Source: a bacterium
GTDB lineage: Bacteria > Bacillota_I > Bacilli_A > Acholeplasmatales > JAEDCM01
Length of the DNA stretch: 5,067 nt
Reading direction: 5' to 3'
NCBI GenBank assembly: GCA_024695185.1
Contig: JAILIR010000164.1
Location: 1 to 5,067, forward strand
Position numbers and translations under genes: made by a program. How positions within the stretch are numbered: the first letter of the stretch is position 1; each line of letters begins with the position of its first letter. The notes below the pieces were generated by a model. That model had not been told where the DNA came from and made no database searches. It worked only from the letters and a program-made list of their open reading frames with translations. Positions 1 to 5,067 of the stretch are shown piece after piece.

Positions 1-102
1 AGTGGTAAAGTATATATTGTTAATACTTCAGGAAGTATTACTAATGGTAAAACAAATATGACTTATTATGGTATTAGACCAGTGATTTCAATAACTTTAT
101 AA
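1..102 (+). CDS. C-terminal end of an unidentified upstream protein (5' partial)
   Basis: Frame 1 is open from the first base and ends in TAA at 100-102, giving 33 residues; the start lies outside the window. The visible tail is rich in Ser, Thr, Gly, Asn and Tyr and ends Y-Y-G-I-R-P-V-I-S-I-T-L. A terminal 'G-(I/V)-R-P-V-(I/L)' stretch is often seen at the C-terminus of secreted or cell-surface proteins of low-GC Gram-positive bacteria, so a surface protein is a reasonable guess, but no domain can be assigned from so short a piece. A terminator begins six bases after the stop, so this gene is transcriptionally separate from the pyrimidine operon. Reality of the reading frame is supported by the well-placed terminator; the function is unknown. 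Confidence 0.6.
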   Translation, partial: SGKVYIVNTSGSITNGKTNMTYYGIRPVISITL

Positions 103-107
103 CATTT

Positions 108-134
108 AAACGTCTAGATTATCTAGGCGTTTTT
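108..134 (+). terminator. Intrinsic terminator of the upstream gene
   Basis: An 11-bp stem (108-118 with 122-132, one G-U wobble) closes a 3-base loop TTA and runs into TTTTT (130-134). It sits directly behind the stop codon at 100-102 and before the pyr promoter. It therefore ends the upstream transcript and insulates the operon. Confidence 0.9.
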
Positions 135-143
135 ATATAAATA

Positions 144-177
144 AAACACTTTCAAAAAATATTTTTAAAAAGTGTTT
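144..177. repeat. Inverted repeat upstream of and touching the -35 box
   Basis: AAACACTTT (144-152) is repeated as its exact reverse complement AAAGTGTTT (169-177). The AT-only centre is itself nearly palindromic (A-run 155-159, T-run 162-166). It lies upstream of the predicted transcription start, so it would act as DNA or as a back-up/bidirectional terminator rather than as part of the pyr leader RNA. Its right arm overlaps the first two bases of the -35 box (176-181). A regulator site, an UP-like element or a chance AT-rich structure are all possible; no family can be named. Confidence 0.5.
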
Positions 178-204
178 GCATTTAATACTTAATAGTATTA
201 TAAT
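176..204 (+). promoter_or_regulatory. Sigma-A type promoter of the pyr operon
   Basis: TTGCAT (176-181) matches the -35 consensus at five of six positions and TATAAT (199-204) is a perfect -10 box, with an ideal 17-base spacer. Transcription should start near 211, leaving an untranslated leader of about 137 bases before pyrB that contains the PyrR attenuator. The spacer and -10 box are covered by palindromic sequence: TAATACT at 183-189 and 201-207, and its reverse complement AGTATTA at 194-200. The 14 bases 194-207 form a perfect palindrome, which could be an operator. Confidence 0.85.
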
Positions 205-222
205 ACTACTAGAGTAAAGAAG

Positions 223-250
223 TTTTAAATAGTCCTGTGAGACTATAAAA
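223..250 (+). promoter_or_regulatory. PyrR-binding loop (anti-antiterminator) of the pyr leader RNA
   Basis: The core AGTCCTGTGAGACT (231-244) fits the conserved PyrR recognition sequence of Bacillus-type pyr leaders (A/G-UCC-N-G-N-GAG-purine-Y-U). It folds as the family does: upper stem 229-234 with 241-246, six-base loop CUGUGA (235-240), a two-base A bulge (227-228) on the 5' side, and a lower stem 223-226 with 247-250. In this family PyrR charged with UMP or UTP binds and stabilises this loop, preventing the antiterminator from forming. The pyrR gene is not in the window and must act from elsewhere. An AT-only hairpin (244-252 with 257-265) directly downstream would compete with the lower stem. 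Confidence 0.88.
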
Positions 251-310
251 TAATTATATTTTATAAAGCGATGGCTTTTTTGATATGTTATTTATGCACT
301 ATGGGACTAT
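229..310 (+). promoter_or_regulatory. Predicted antiterminator pairing of the pyr attenuator
   Basis: ATAGTCCT (229-236), the 5' side and loop of the PyrR-binding hairpin, is complementary to GGGACTAT (303-310) in the loop and inner stem of the downstream terminator: seven Watson-Crick pairs plus one G-U. Forming this helix is mutually exclusive with the PyrR loop and interferes with the terminator. This is the switch logic expected for PyrR attenuation: low UMP, antiterminator, operon on. The pairing is seen in the sequence; its role is inferred from the family, and the true antiterminator may be longer. Confidence 0.65.
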
Positions 311-330
311 ACTATAGTGCTTTTATTTTT
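296..330 (+). terminator. Attenuator terminator in the pyr leader
   Basis: GCACTAT (296-302) pairs perfectly with ATAGTGC (314-320). The stem can be extended by a G-U and a G-C pair (303-304 with 312-313), leaving a seven-base loop. It is followed by TTTTATTTTT (321-330). It ends only 17 bases before the pyrB start codon and lies after the PyrR-binding loop, so it is the conditional terminator of the operon. It should form when PyrR is bound and read-through should occur when pyrimidines are scarce. Confidence 0.88.
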
Positions 331-347
331 GGTTTTAGGAGGTTTTT

Positions 348-1223
348 ATGAAAAAGAATTTATTCTCCTTAAGAGATTTAACAAATGAAGAAATATTTGA
401 AATTTTAGATGAGGCTAGACGTTTTAAACGTGGTAAGGAATATCCTGTTAAAAATAAGGTTGTATGTAACTTATTCTTTGAACCTTCTACTCGTACACAA
501 TATTCATTTAATATGGCTGAAGAGAAGTTAGATATGAAGGTAATTAATTTTAACTGTCAAACATCTAGTTTAAATAAAGGTGAATCCTTCTATGATACCA
601 TTAAAACATTTGAATCATTTGGTATAGATTTATTTGTTATAAGACATTCTAAAACAAGATATTATGATGAACTTAAAAATATAAGCATCCCTATTATAAA
701 CGCTGGAGATGGAATGGGAGACCATCCAACTCAATCTTTATTAGATTTATTTACGATATATGAAGAATATGGTCACTTTGATGGCTTAAAGATTGCAATT
801 GTTGGTGATATAAAGCATTCTAGAGTTGCTCATACAAATATAGAAGTAATGACTAGATTAGGTATGGAATGCTTCACTTCAGGACCTAAAGAATACGAAG
901 AAGCATGTTATAAACATATTCCACTAGAAGAAGCAATTAAAAATATGGATATAATCATGTTACTTAGAATTCAAAATGAAAGATTAGGTAGTTCAGAGCA
1001 CTTACAAATGAGTAATGCAGAATACCTAAAGAACTATGGCTTAACAATGGATAAAGTAAATAAAATGAAAGAACATGCGATTATAATGCATCCAGCACCA
1101 TTTAATAGAGGTGTTGAAATAGATGATGATGTCGTTGAATGCGATAAATCAAGAATATTTAAACAAATGACTAATGGAGTATACATTAGAATGGCAGTAG
1201 TTAAAAGGAGTTTAGGCTTATGA
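348..1223 (+). CDS. pyrB: Aspartate carbamoyltransferase, catalytic subunit
   Basis: Cytoplasmic enzyme that joins carbamoyl phosphate and L-aspartate to N-carbamoyl-L-aspartate, the committed step of pyrimidine synthesis. At 291 residues it is slightly shorter than the ~304-residue Bacillus PyrB, which it closely resembles along its whole length. Carbamoyl-phosphate site: FFEPSTRT (43-50, catalytic Arg49) and the K77-G-E loop supplied by the neighbouring subunit. Further active-site residues: R99-H100, HPTQ (126-129), KHSR (156-159), LLRIQNER (205-212) and HPAP (248-251). The family motif STRTR is STRTQ here (Gln51). Start ATG 348 is fixed by AGGAGG at 337-342, five bases upstream. The stop TGA overlaps the pyrC start (ATGA), implying coupled translation and showing that UGA is a stop in this organism. 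No pyrI regulatory subunit gene is adjacent, as in Bacillus; regulation is likely through the PyrR leader just upstream. Confidence 0.97.
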   Translation: MKKNLFSLRDLTNEEIFEILDEARRFKRGKEYPVKNKVVCNLFFEPSTRTQYSFNMAEEKLDMKVINFNCQTSSLNKGESFYDTIKTFESFGIDLFVIRHSKTRYYDELKNISIPIINAGDGMGDHPTQSLLDLFTIYEEYGHFDGLKIAIVGDIKHSRVAHTNIEVMTRLGMECFTSGPKEYEEACYKHIPLEEAIKNMDIIMLLRIQNERLGSSEHLQMSNAEYLKNYGLTMDKVNKMKEHAIIMHPAPFNRGVEIDDDVVECDKSRIFKQMTNGVYIRMAVVKRSLGL

Positions 1224-2467
1224 TCACATTAAAAAATGGTAATGTATTAATTGGCGAAAACTTAATAAAAAAAGATATTTTAATTAGTGAGGATAAAATA
1301 GTTAAAATAGATAATTCCATTAATGAAGGAAAAATAGTTGATTGCTCTAATTTAACTATCTTACCATCATTTATAGATTGTCATGTTCATTTTAGAGAAC
1401 CAGGCTTTGAATATAAAGCAACAATCGCTGAAGAAGCAAAGGTTGCGGCTAAAAGTGGTTATACTGATGTATTTATGATGCCTAATTTAAAGCCAAGCCC
1501 TTCAACATTAAAGGATGTTAAATTATTAGATGATTTAAGAAAAGATGCAATTATTAATTGTCATATACTTGGAACAATTACTAAAGATGAAAAATCTGTT
1601 GAATTATCTGATATGGAAGATATCAAAAAATATGTAAAAGGTTATTCTGATGATGGTAAAGGCGTTAAAACAAGTGATTTAATGTATAAGGCAATGATTA
1701 ATGCCGCAAGCTTAAATCGCCCTATTATTGCCCATTCTGAGGATGAATCCCTATTATATGGTGGAGTTGTTAGAGAAGGTATTTGGAATAAAGATCATTT
1801 AATTCCAGGTATACTTGATATTTCTGAAACTGCTCAACTAGCTCGTGATTTAGTATTAGTTGAAAAAACTAATTGTCAATATCACTTATGTCATATATCT
1901 AGTAAATATTCCCTAGAATTAATCAAGTGGTATAAAACTAGATGTAGAGTAAGCTGTGAGGTTACACCACATCATTTATTACTTAATGAAATGGATTTAG
2001 TTGATGATGGAAGTTTTAAGATGAACCCACCACTAGCAAGTGTTGAAGATCAAAAAGCTTTAATAGAAGGAATTAAGGATGGATCAATAGATATTATATC
2101 AACTGATCATGCACCTCATTCTAATGAAGAGAAGTCAAAAGGCTTATTAAACTCACCTTTTGGAATTGTAGGCTTAGAAACAGCATTTCCACTATTATAT
2201 AAGAGATTTGTTGATACAAATGAATTAAGCTTAAAACGCTTAGTAGATTTAATGAGTTTAAATGAAAGTAAGCTATTTAATTTAGATAGCCATGAAATAA
2301 TAGAAGGTAATAAAGCAAACCTAGTAATAATAGATTTAAATAAAGAATTTACTATTACACCTGACTTTATAACAAGCAAGTCAAAATCTAGTCCTTTTAT
2401 AGGTATGGAAGCCAAAGGATTAGTTAAATATACAATACTTAATGGAGGAATAATTTATGAAGCTTAA
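1220..2467 (+). CDS. pyrC: Dihydroorotase (class I, Bacillus PyrC type)
   Basis: Zinc-dependent amidohydrolase that reversibly cyclises N-carbamoyl-aspartate to L-dihydroorotate, the third step of the pathway. Its 415 residues are close to the ~428 of Bacillus PyrC. All expected metal and substrate motifs are present: the DCHVHFREPG metal motif (53-62, His55 and His57), the Asp ligand in SDDGKGV (Asp144/Asp145), His172 in AHSED, His225 in CHIS, TPHHLLL (249-255), the substrate-binding MNPPL (268-272), and the catalytic Asp296 in STDHAPH. An FGIVGLETAFPLL stretch (314-326) is typical of the bacterial class I enzymes. The fold is a TIM barrel flanked by a small beta-domain built from both chain ends. 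AAGGAG (1205-1210), nine bases before the ATG, supports the start, which overlaps the pyrB stop by four bases. Its 3' end overlaps carA by 11 bases. Nothing suggests loss of activity, and a non-catalytic PyrC-like paralog is unlikely because every ligand is kept. Confidence 0.97.
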   Translation: MITLKNGNVLIGENLIKKDILISEDKIVKIDNSINEGKIVDCSNLTILPSFIDCHVHFREPGFEYKATIAEEAKVAAKSGYTDVFMMPNLKPSPSTLKDVKLLDDLRKDAIINCHILGTITKDEKSVELSDMEDIKKYVKGYSDDGKGVKTSDLMYKAMINAASLNRPIIAHSEDESLLYGGVVREGIWNKDHLIPGILDISETAQLARDLVLVEKTNCQYHLCHISSKYSLELIKWYKTRCRVSCEVTPHHLLLNEMDLVDDGSFKMNPPLASVEDQKALIEGIKDGSIDIISTDHAPHSNEEKSKGLLNSPFGIVGLETAFPLLYKRFVDTNELSLKRLVDLMSLNESKLFNLDSHEIIEGNKANLVIIDLNKEFTITPDFITSKSKSSPFIGMEAKGLVKYTILNGGIIYEA

Positions 2468-3488
2468 GCTAGTATTAGAAAATGGTTTAGAGTTTTCTGG
2501 TTTAGGTAATGGATCAGAAAAAATCGGAAAAGTAACATTCAATACTTCAATGGTTGGCTATCAACAAATAATGTATGATAAAGCAAACTTTGATGATATT
2601 GTTGTTATGACTTACACATTAATCGGTAATTATGGAATTAATGATGAAGATTATGAATCTGATAATGTGCAAATTAAGGGTATGATTGCTAAGGAATTTA
2701 ATTCCAAGCCATCAAATTTTAGATCTAATAAGTCAATTATTGATTTATTTGATGAAGAAAAAGTAACTTATATGTATGATTTAGACACAAGAATGTTAAG
2801 TAAAGCTATTAGAGATAATGGTGAAATGCTTGGTATTATCACAAGCATTGATACACCTAAAGAAGATGCTTTAAAGAAAATAAAAGAATATAAAGCACCA
2901 GAATGTGATTTATTAATTGATAAATACGAAATCAAAAATAGGCTTGCTAAAAAGAAAATTGCTTGTATTGATTTAGGAGCTAGACGTTCAATATTTGATG
3001 TATTATCAAATTATTATGATGTCACAGTATTCCCTTATACAGCAAATGCTACTCAACTTACTAAATATGATGGAATATTCCTTGCTGGTGGACCAAAAAT
3101 AGTTAGTGTTGATTTAGTTAAATCATTAATTGGTAAAAAGCCAATCTTTGCTACAGGTATTGGACTAAATGTCTTAGTAGAAGCTTGTGGTGGAACTAAT
3201 GAATTAATGAAATTTGGACATCGTGGTGGAAATCATACAATTAAATATAATGACACTCATAAAAACTTTGTCGTAAGTCAAAACCATTTCTATACAGTTA
3301 AGTCTTTAGATAAAACAAACCTAGAAGTATTATCAACTAACTTATTAGATAATACTATTGAAGGTGTAATAAATAATGATAAGAAAATCTTAGGTATTCA
3401 ATACAACTTAGATAATGAAGCAAATCCTGAAGATTTCGCAAATCTTTTAGATAGATTTGATAGCTTTATGAATGGAGGTACAAAGTAA
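2457..3488 (+). CDS. carA: Carbamoyl-phosphate synthase small subunit with a catalytically dead glutaminase site
   Basis: By position and overall sequence this is CarA/PyrAA, the subunit that normally hydrolyses glutamine and channels ammonia to CarB. The N-terminal small-subunit domain is clear: [10 protein letters not shown] (28-37) and [10 protein letters not shown] (51-60). The C-terminal class I glutamine amidotransferase fold (from ~167) keeps FGHRGGNH (253-260), SQNH (274-277) and an IQY strand (314-316). However, an ungapped comparison with E. coli CarA shows the nucleophile elbow G-I-C-L-G-H-Q replaced by A-T-G-I-G-L-N (232-238), so catalytic Cys269 becomes Gly234. The QGHPEAS motif becomes Q-Y-N-L-D-N-E (315-321), so His353 becomes Asn317 and Glu355 becomes Asp319. 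GPGDP is GPKIV (212-216), and the Gly after QNH is Phe278. Glutamine hydrolysis should be impossible. The 343-residue length is a little short, but the frame is intact and GGAGG (2444-2448) sets the start. The likely role is a structural or regulatory partner for an ammonia-using synthetase; this role is inferred. Confidence 0.93.
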   Translation: MKLKLVLENGLEFSGLGNGSEKIGKVTFNTSMVGYQQIMYDKANFDDIVVMTYTLIGNYGINDEDYESDNVQIKGMIAKEFNSKPSNFRSNKSIIDLFDEEKVTYMYDLDTRMLSKAIRDNGEMLGIITSIDTPKEDALKKIKEYKAPECDLLIDKYEIKNRLAKKKIACIDLGARRSIFDVLSNYYDVTVFPYTANATQLTKYDGIFLAGGPKIVSVDLVKSLIGKKPIFATGIGLNVLVEACGGTNELMKFGHRGGNHTIKYNDTHKNFVVSQNHFYTVKSLDKTNLEVLSTNLLDNTIEGVINNDKKILGIQYNLDNEANPEDFANLLDRFDSFMNGGTK

Positions 3489-4906
3489 TGCCTAGAAGAA
3501 CAGATATTAAAAAAGTATTAGTAATTGGATCAGGTCCAATTGTCATTGGTCAAGCTGCTGAATTTGACTATGCAGGTACACAAGCTTGTTTAGCTTTAAA
3601 AGAGGAAGGCTATGAAGTAGTTTTAATTAACTCAAACCCTGCGACTATTATGACTGACTATACAGTTGCTGATAAGGTATATATGGAACCAATCGATTTA
3701 GAGTTTGTTTCTCGTGTTATTAGATATGAACGTCCAGACGGTATTGTATGTACTTTAGGTGGACAAACTGGTTTAAATTTAGCTGTTCAACTAGCTAAAA
3801 AAGGTATTTTAGATGAATGCCAAGTTGAAGTTATGGGTACTGACTTTAAAGCTATTGAACAAGCTGAAGATAGAGAATTATTCAAAAACCTAATGGAAAA
3901 AATAGGTGAGCCAATGACTGAAAGCTATTTTGCTCATAATGTTGAAGATGCTATAGCTGAAGCTAATAGAATTGGTTATCCTATTATCGTTAGACCTGCC
4001 TTCACACTAGGTGGTACTGGTGGAGGATTCGCTGATAATGATGAAGAATTAAGAGAATTAGCTAAAAATGGTCTAAAGATAAGCCCAGTAGGCCAAATCA
4101 TGATTGAAAAATCAATTAAAGGCTATAAAGAAATCGAATTTGAAGTAATGAGAGATGCTAATGATACAGCTATTTGTATTTGTTCAATGGAAAACATTGA
4201 CCCTGTTGGTGTACATACAGGAGATTCTATGGTTGTAGCTCCAGCACAAACTCTAACCCCAAAAGAATATGAAATGTTAAGAACTAGTGCTTTAAAGATT
4301 GTTAGAGCATTAAATATACTTGGTGGATGTAATGTACAATTTGCCCTTAATCCAAATAGCTATGAATATTATGTAATCGAGGTTAACCCTAGAGTTTCTC
4401 GTTCATCTGCCTTAGCTAGTAAAGCAAGTGGTTATCCTATTGCTAGAGTTAGTGCAAAGATTGCTGCAGGTTTATACCTTGAAGAAATTAATATTGCTTC
4501 AACTATTGCATCATTTGAACCTACAATTGATTATGTAGTATTAAAGCTAGCTAGATTCCCGTTTGATAAGTTTAATACAGCTGATAGAAGCTTATCAACA
4601 CAAATGAAGGCTACAGGTGAAGTAATGAGTATTGGTAGAACTACTGAAGAAGCATTGCTAAAAGGATGCCGTAGCTTAGAATATGGTGTTAATCATATCT
4701 ATATGAAGAAATTTGATAATGTAAGTACAGAGGATTTATTAAATCAAATTAAAACTCCAAGCGATTTAAGATTATTTGAAATTGCTGAGTTACTTAGAAG
4801 AAATGTAGATATAGATAAAATCTATAAATTAACTATGATTGATAAATTCTTCTTAGATAAGTTTAAAAATATTACTGATCATGAAGCATTAATCAATCAT
4901 AGTTAA
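3488..4906 (+). CDS. carB: Carbamoyl-phosphate synthase large subunit, N-terminal part only, cut off by an inverted duplication
   Basis: CarB makes carbamoyl phosphate from bicarbonate, ammonia and two ATP. The open frame gives 472 residues against ~1060-1070 in the family. The carboxyphosphate-forming half is complete and very well conserved: start [32 protein letters not shown] (49-58), Arg129, Arg169 with GGTGGG (175-180), HTGDS (243-247), Gln284, Glu298 and Asn300, then [13 protein letters not shown] (301-313). Residues ~400-468 are the first part of the oligomerisation domain. The carbamate-kinase half and the allosteric MGS-like domain are missing. The last few codons and the TAA at 4904-4906 belong to the inverted carB copy beginning near 4892, so this stop is not the natural one. 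Start ATG 3488 overlaps the carA stop by one base (TAATG), with GGAGGT at 3474-3479. An intact full-length gene in the living cell is the most likely truth; a naturally split CarB, known in some archaea and Aquifex, is a poorer fit because the break lies inside the oligomerisation domain. Confidence 0.95.
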   Translation: MPRRTDIKKVLVIGSGPIVIGQAAEFDYAGTQACLALKEEGYEVVLINSNPATIMTDYTVADKVYMEPIDLEFVSRVIRYERPDGIVCTLGGQTGLNLAVQLAKKGILDECQVEVMGTDFKAIEQAEDRELFKNLMEKIGEPMTESYFAHNVEDAIAEANRIGYPIIVRPAFTLGGTGGGFADNDEELRELAKNGLKISPVGQIMIEKSIKGYKEIEFEVMRDANDTAICICSMENIDPVGVHTGDSMVVAPAQTLTPKEYEMLRTSALKIVRALNILGGCNVQFALNPNSYEYYVIEVNPRVSRSSALASKASGYPIARVSAKIAAGLYLEEINIASTIASFEPTIDYVVLKLARFPFDKFNTADRSLSTQMKATGEVMSIGRTTEEALLKGCRSLEYGVNHIYMKKFDNVSTEDLLNQIKTPSDLRLFEIAELLRRNVDIDKIYKLTMIDKFFLDKFKNITDHEALINHS

Positions 4907-5067
4907 TTTATAGATTTCATCTATACTTACATTTCTTCTAAGTAACTCAGCAATTTCAAATAATCTTAAATCGCTTGGAGTTTTAATTTGATTTAATAAG
5001 TCTTCTGTACTTACATTATCAAATTTTTTCATATAGATATGATTTACACCATATTCTAAGCTACGGC
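4668..5067. repeat. Large imperfect inverted repeat made of two carB copies
   Basis: The left arm 4668-4843 lies within carB and the right arm 4892-5067 is its reverse complement, 176 bases each with no gaps. By direct comparison they differ at seven bases in six codons, about 96% identity. The 48-base spacer (4844-4891) appears to be normal carB continuation, since its reading [10 protein letters not shown] fits the family. The right arm runs to the very end of the window, so its true length is unknown. As RNA or single-stranded DNA it would form one giant hairpin. The most likely cause is a fold-back chimera produced in amplification or assembly of related strains; a genuine inverted duplication is possible. 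Confidence 0.95.
4889..5067 (-). pseudogene. carB: Inverted partial carB copy (internal fragment, both ends missing)
   Basis: Read on the minus strand from 5065 to 4892, this fragment encodes 58 residues equivalent to carB residues 395-452 (R-S-L-E-Y-G-V-N-H to K-L-T-M-I-D), then meets a TAA at 4891-4889 formed at the junction. The 5' part continues beyond the window. Relative to the plus-strand copy, four codons differ silently (Val401, Lys407, Glu415, Asp416) and two change the residue (Asp441 to Ser, Lys444 to Glu). The minus copy's V-S-I-D-E-I appears closer to the usual CarB sequence there than the plus copy's V-D-I-D-K-I. Mostly silent change implies that this copy evolved in a working carB, probably of a closely related strain. 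It has no start signal and is not an independent gene. Confidence 0.85.

Noticed and set aside
265..281. Small hairpin AAAGC-GATG-GCTTT followed by T's in the pyr leader, as an extra terminator
   Set aside because: Only five base pairs, two of them G-C, which is too weak for an efficient terminator. The hairpin at 296-320 with its T-tract is far stronger and better placed. Its strands may still take part in alternative pairing.
2116..2415. 99-codon open frame on the minus strand inside pyrC
   Set aside because: It lies antisense to well-conserved pyrC sequence encoding the catalytic Asp motif and beyond, has no recognisable domain and no convincing ribosome site; it is a shadow of the AT-rich coding strand.
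2457..3488. CarA as a decaying pseudogene or misread amidotransferase such as GuaA or TrpG
   Set aside because: The frame is intact, the N-terminal CarA-specific domain and operon position are clear, and many fold motifs are conserved; the losses cluster at the glutaminase site only.
3488..4906. A naturally split or short CarB (half-size gene as in some archaea and Aquifex)
   Set aside because: The stop is made by the inverted carB copy, the break lies within the oligomerisation domain and not at the boundary between the two synthetase halves, and the next sequence is not a second carB half in the forward direction.
4844..4906. The spacer hairpin as an intrinsic terminator or an IS/attachment site at the end of carB
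   Set aside because: There is no T-tract, no transposase, no terminal repeats and no target duplication. The symmetry is fully explained by the two opposed carB copies.
1..5067. CRISPR arrays, tRNA/rRNA genes, toxin-antitoxin or phage genes
   Set aside because: None were seen on reading both strands; the window is filled by the pyr operon and its leader, and no spaced direct repeats or RNA-gene folds were found beyond those listed.

Overview
This window is the front part of a de novo pyrimidine (UMP) biosynthesis operon from a very AT-rich, low-GC Gram-positive bacterium. The protein sequences match the Bacillus-type pyr operon in content and order: pyrB, pyrC, carA (pyrAA), carB (pyrAB). 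UGA is used as a stop (end of pyrB) and tryptophans are UGG, so the Mycoplasma/Spiroplasma code is excluded. A gut or host-associated member of the Bacilli/Erysipelotrichia/Clostridia is plausible, but the genus cannot be named from this window.

Layout. Positions 1-102 hold the last 33 codons of an unrelated upstream protein, followed by a strong intrinsic terminator (108-134). Positions 135-347 are a complete regulatory region. It has a near-consensus promoter (176-204) embedded in inverted repeats, then an RNA leader with a recognisable PyrR-binding loop (223-250), a predicted antiterminator pairing (229-236 with 303-310) and an attenuator terminator (296-330). A strong Shine-Dalgarno sequence follows just before pyrB. 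From 348 on the four genes are tightly packed with overlapping stop and start codons (4, 11 and 1 bases), so they are surely one transcript and probably translationally coupled. Excess UMP bound to PyrR should stabilise the PyrR loop, release the terminator and shut the operon down.

How the genes work together. CarA/CarB make carbamoyl phosphate, PyrB condenses it with aspartate, and PyrC closes the ring to dihydroorotate. The later genes (pyrK, pyrD, pyrF, pyrE in Bacillus) are not in the window.

Two things stand out. First, CarA has a full-length amidotransferase fold but has lost its catalytic triad (Cys to Gly234, His to Asn317, Glu to Asp319) and several glutamine-pocket residues. The carboxyphosphate half of CarB is intact, so this is probably an ammonia-dependent carbamoyl phosphate synthetase, analogous in outcome to animal CPS I. 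Second, carB is cut off at codon 472 of an expected ~1060-1070. The last 176 bases of the window are an inverted copy of carB 4668-4843 that differs at 7 positions. This is most simply a fold-back chimera between two strain variants at a contig end, though a real inverted duplication cannot be excluded from the sequence alone.
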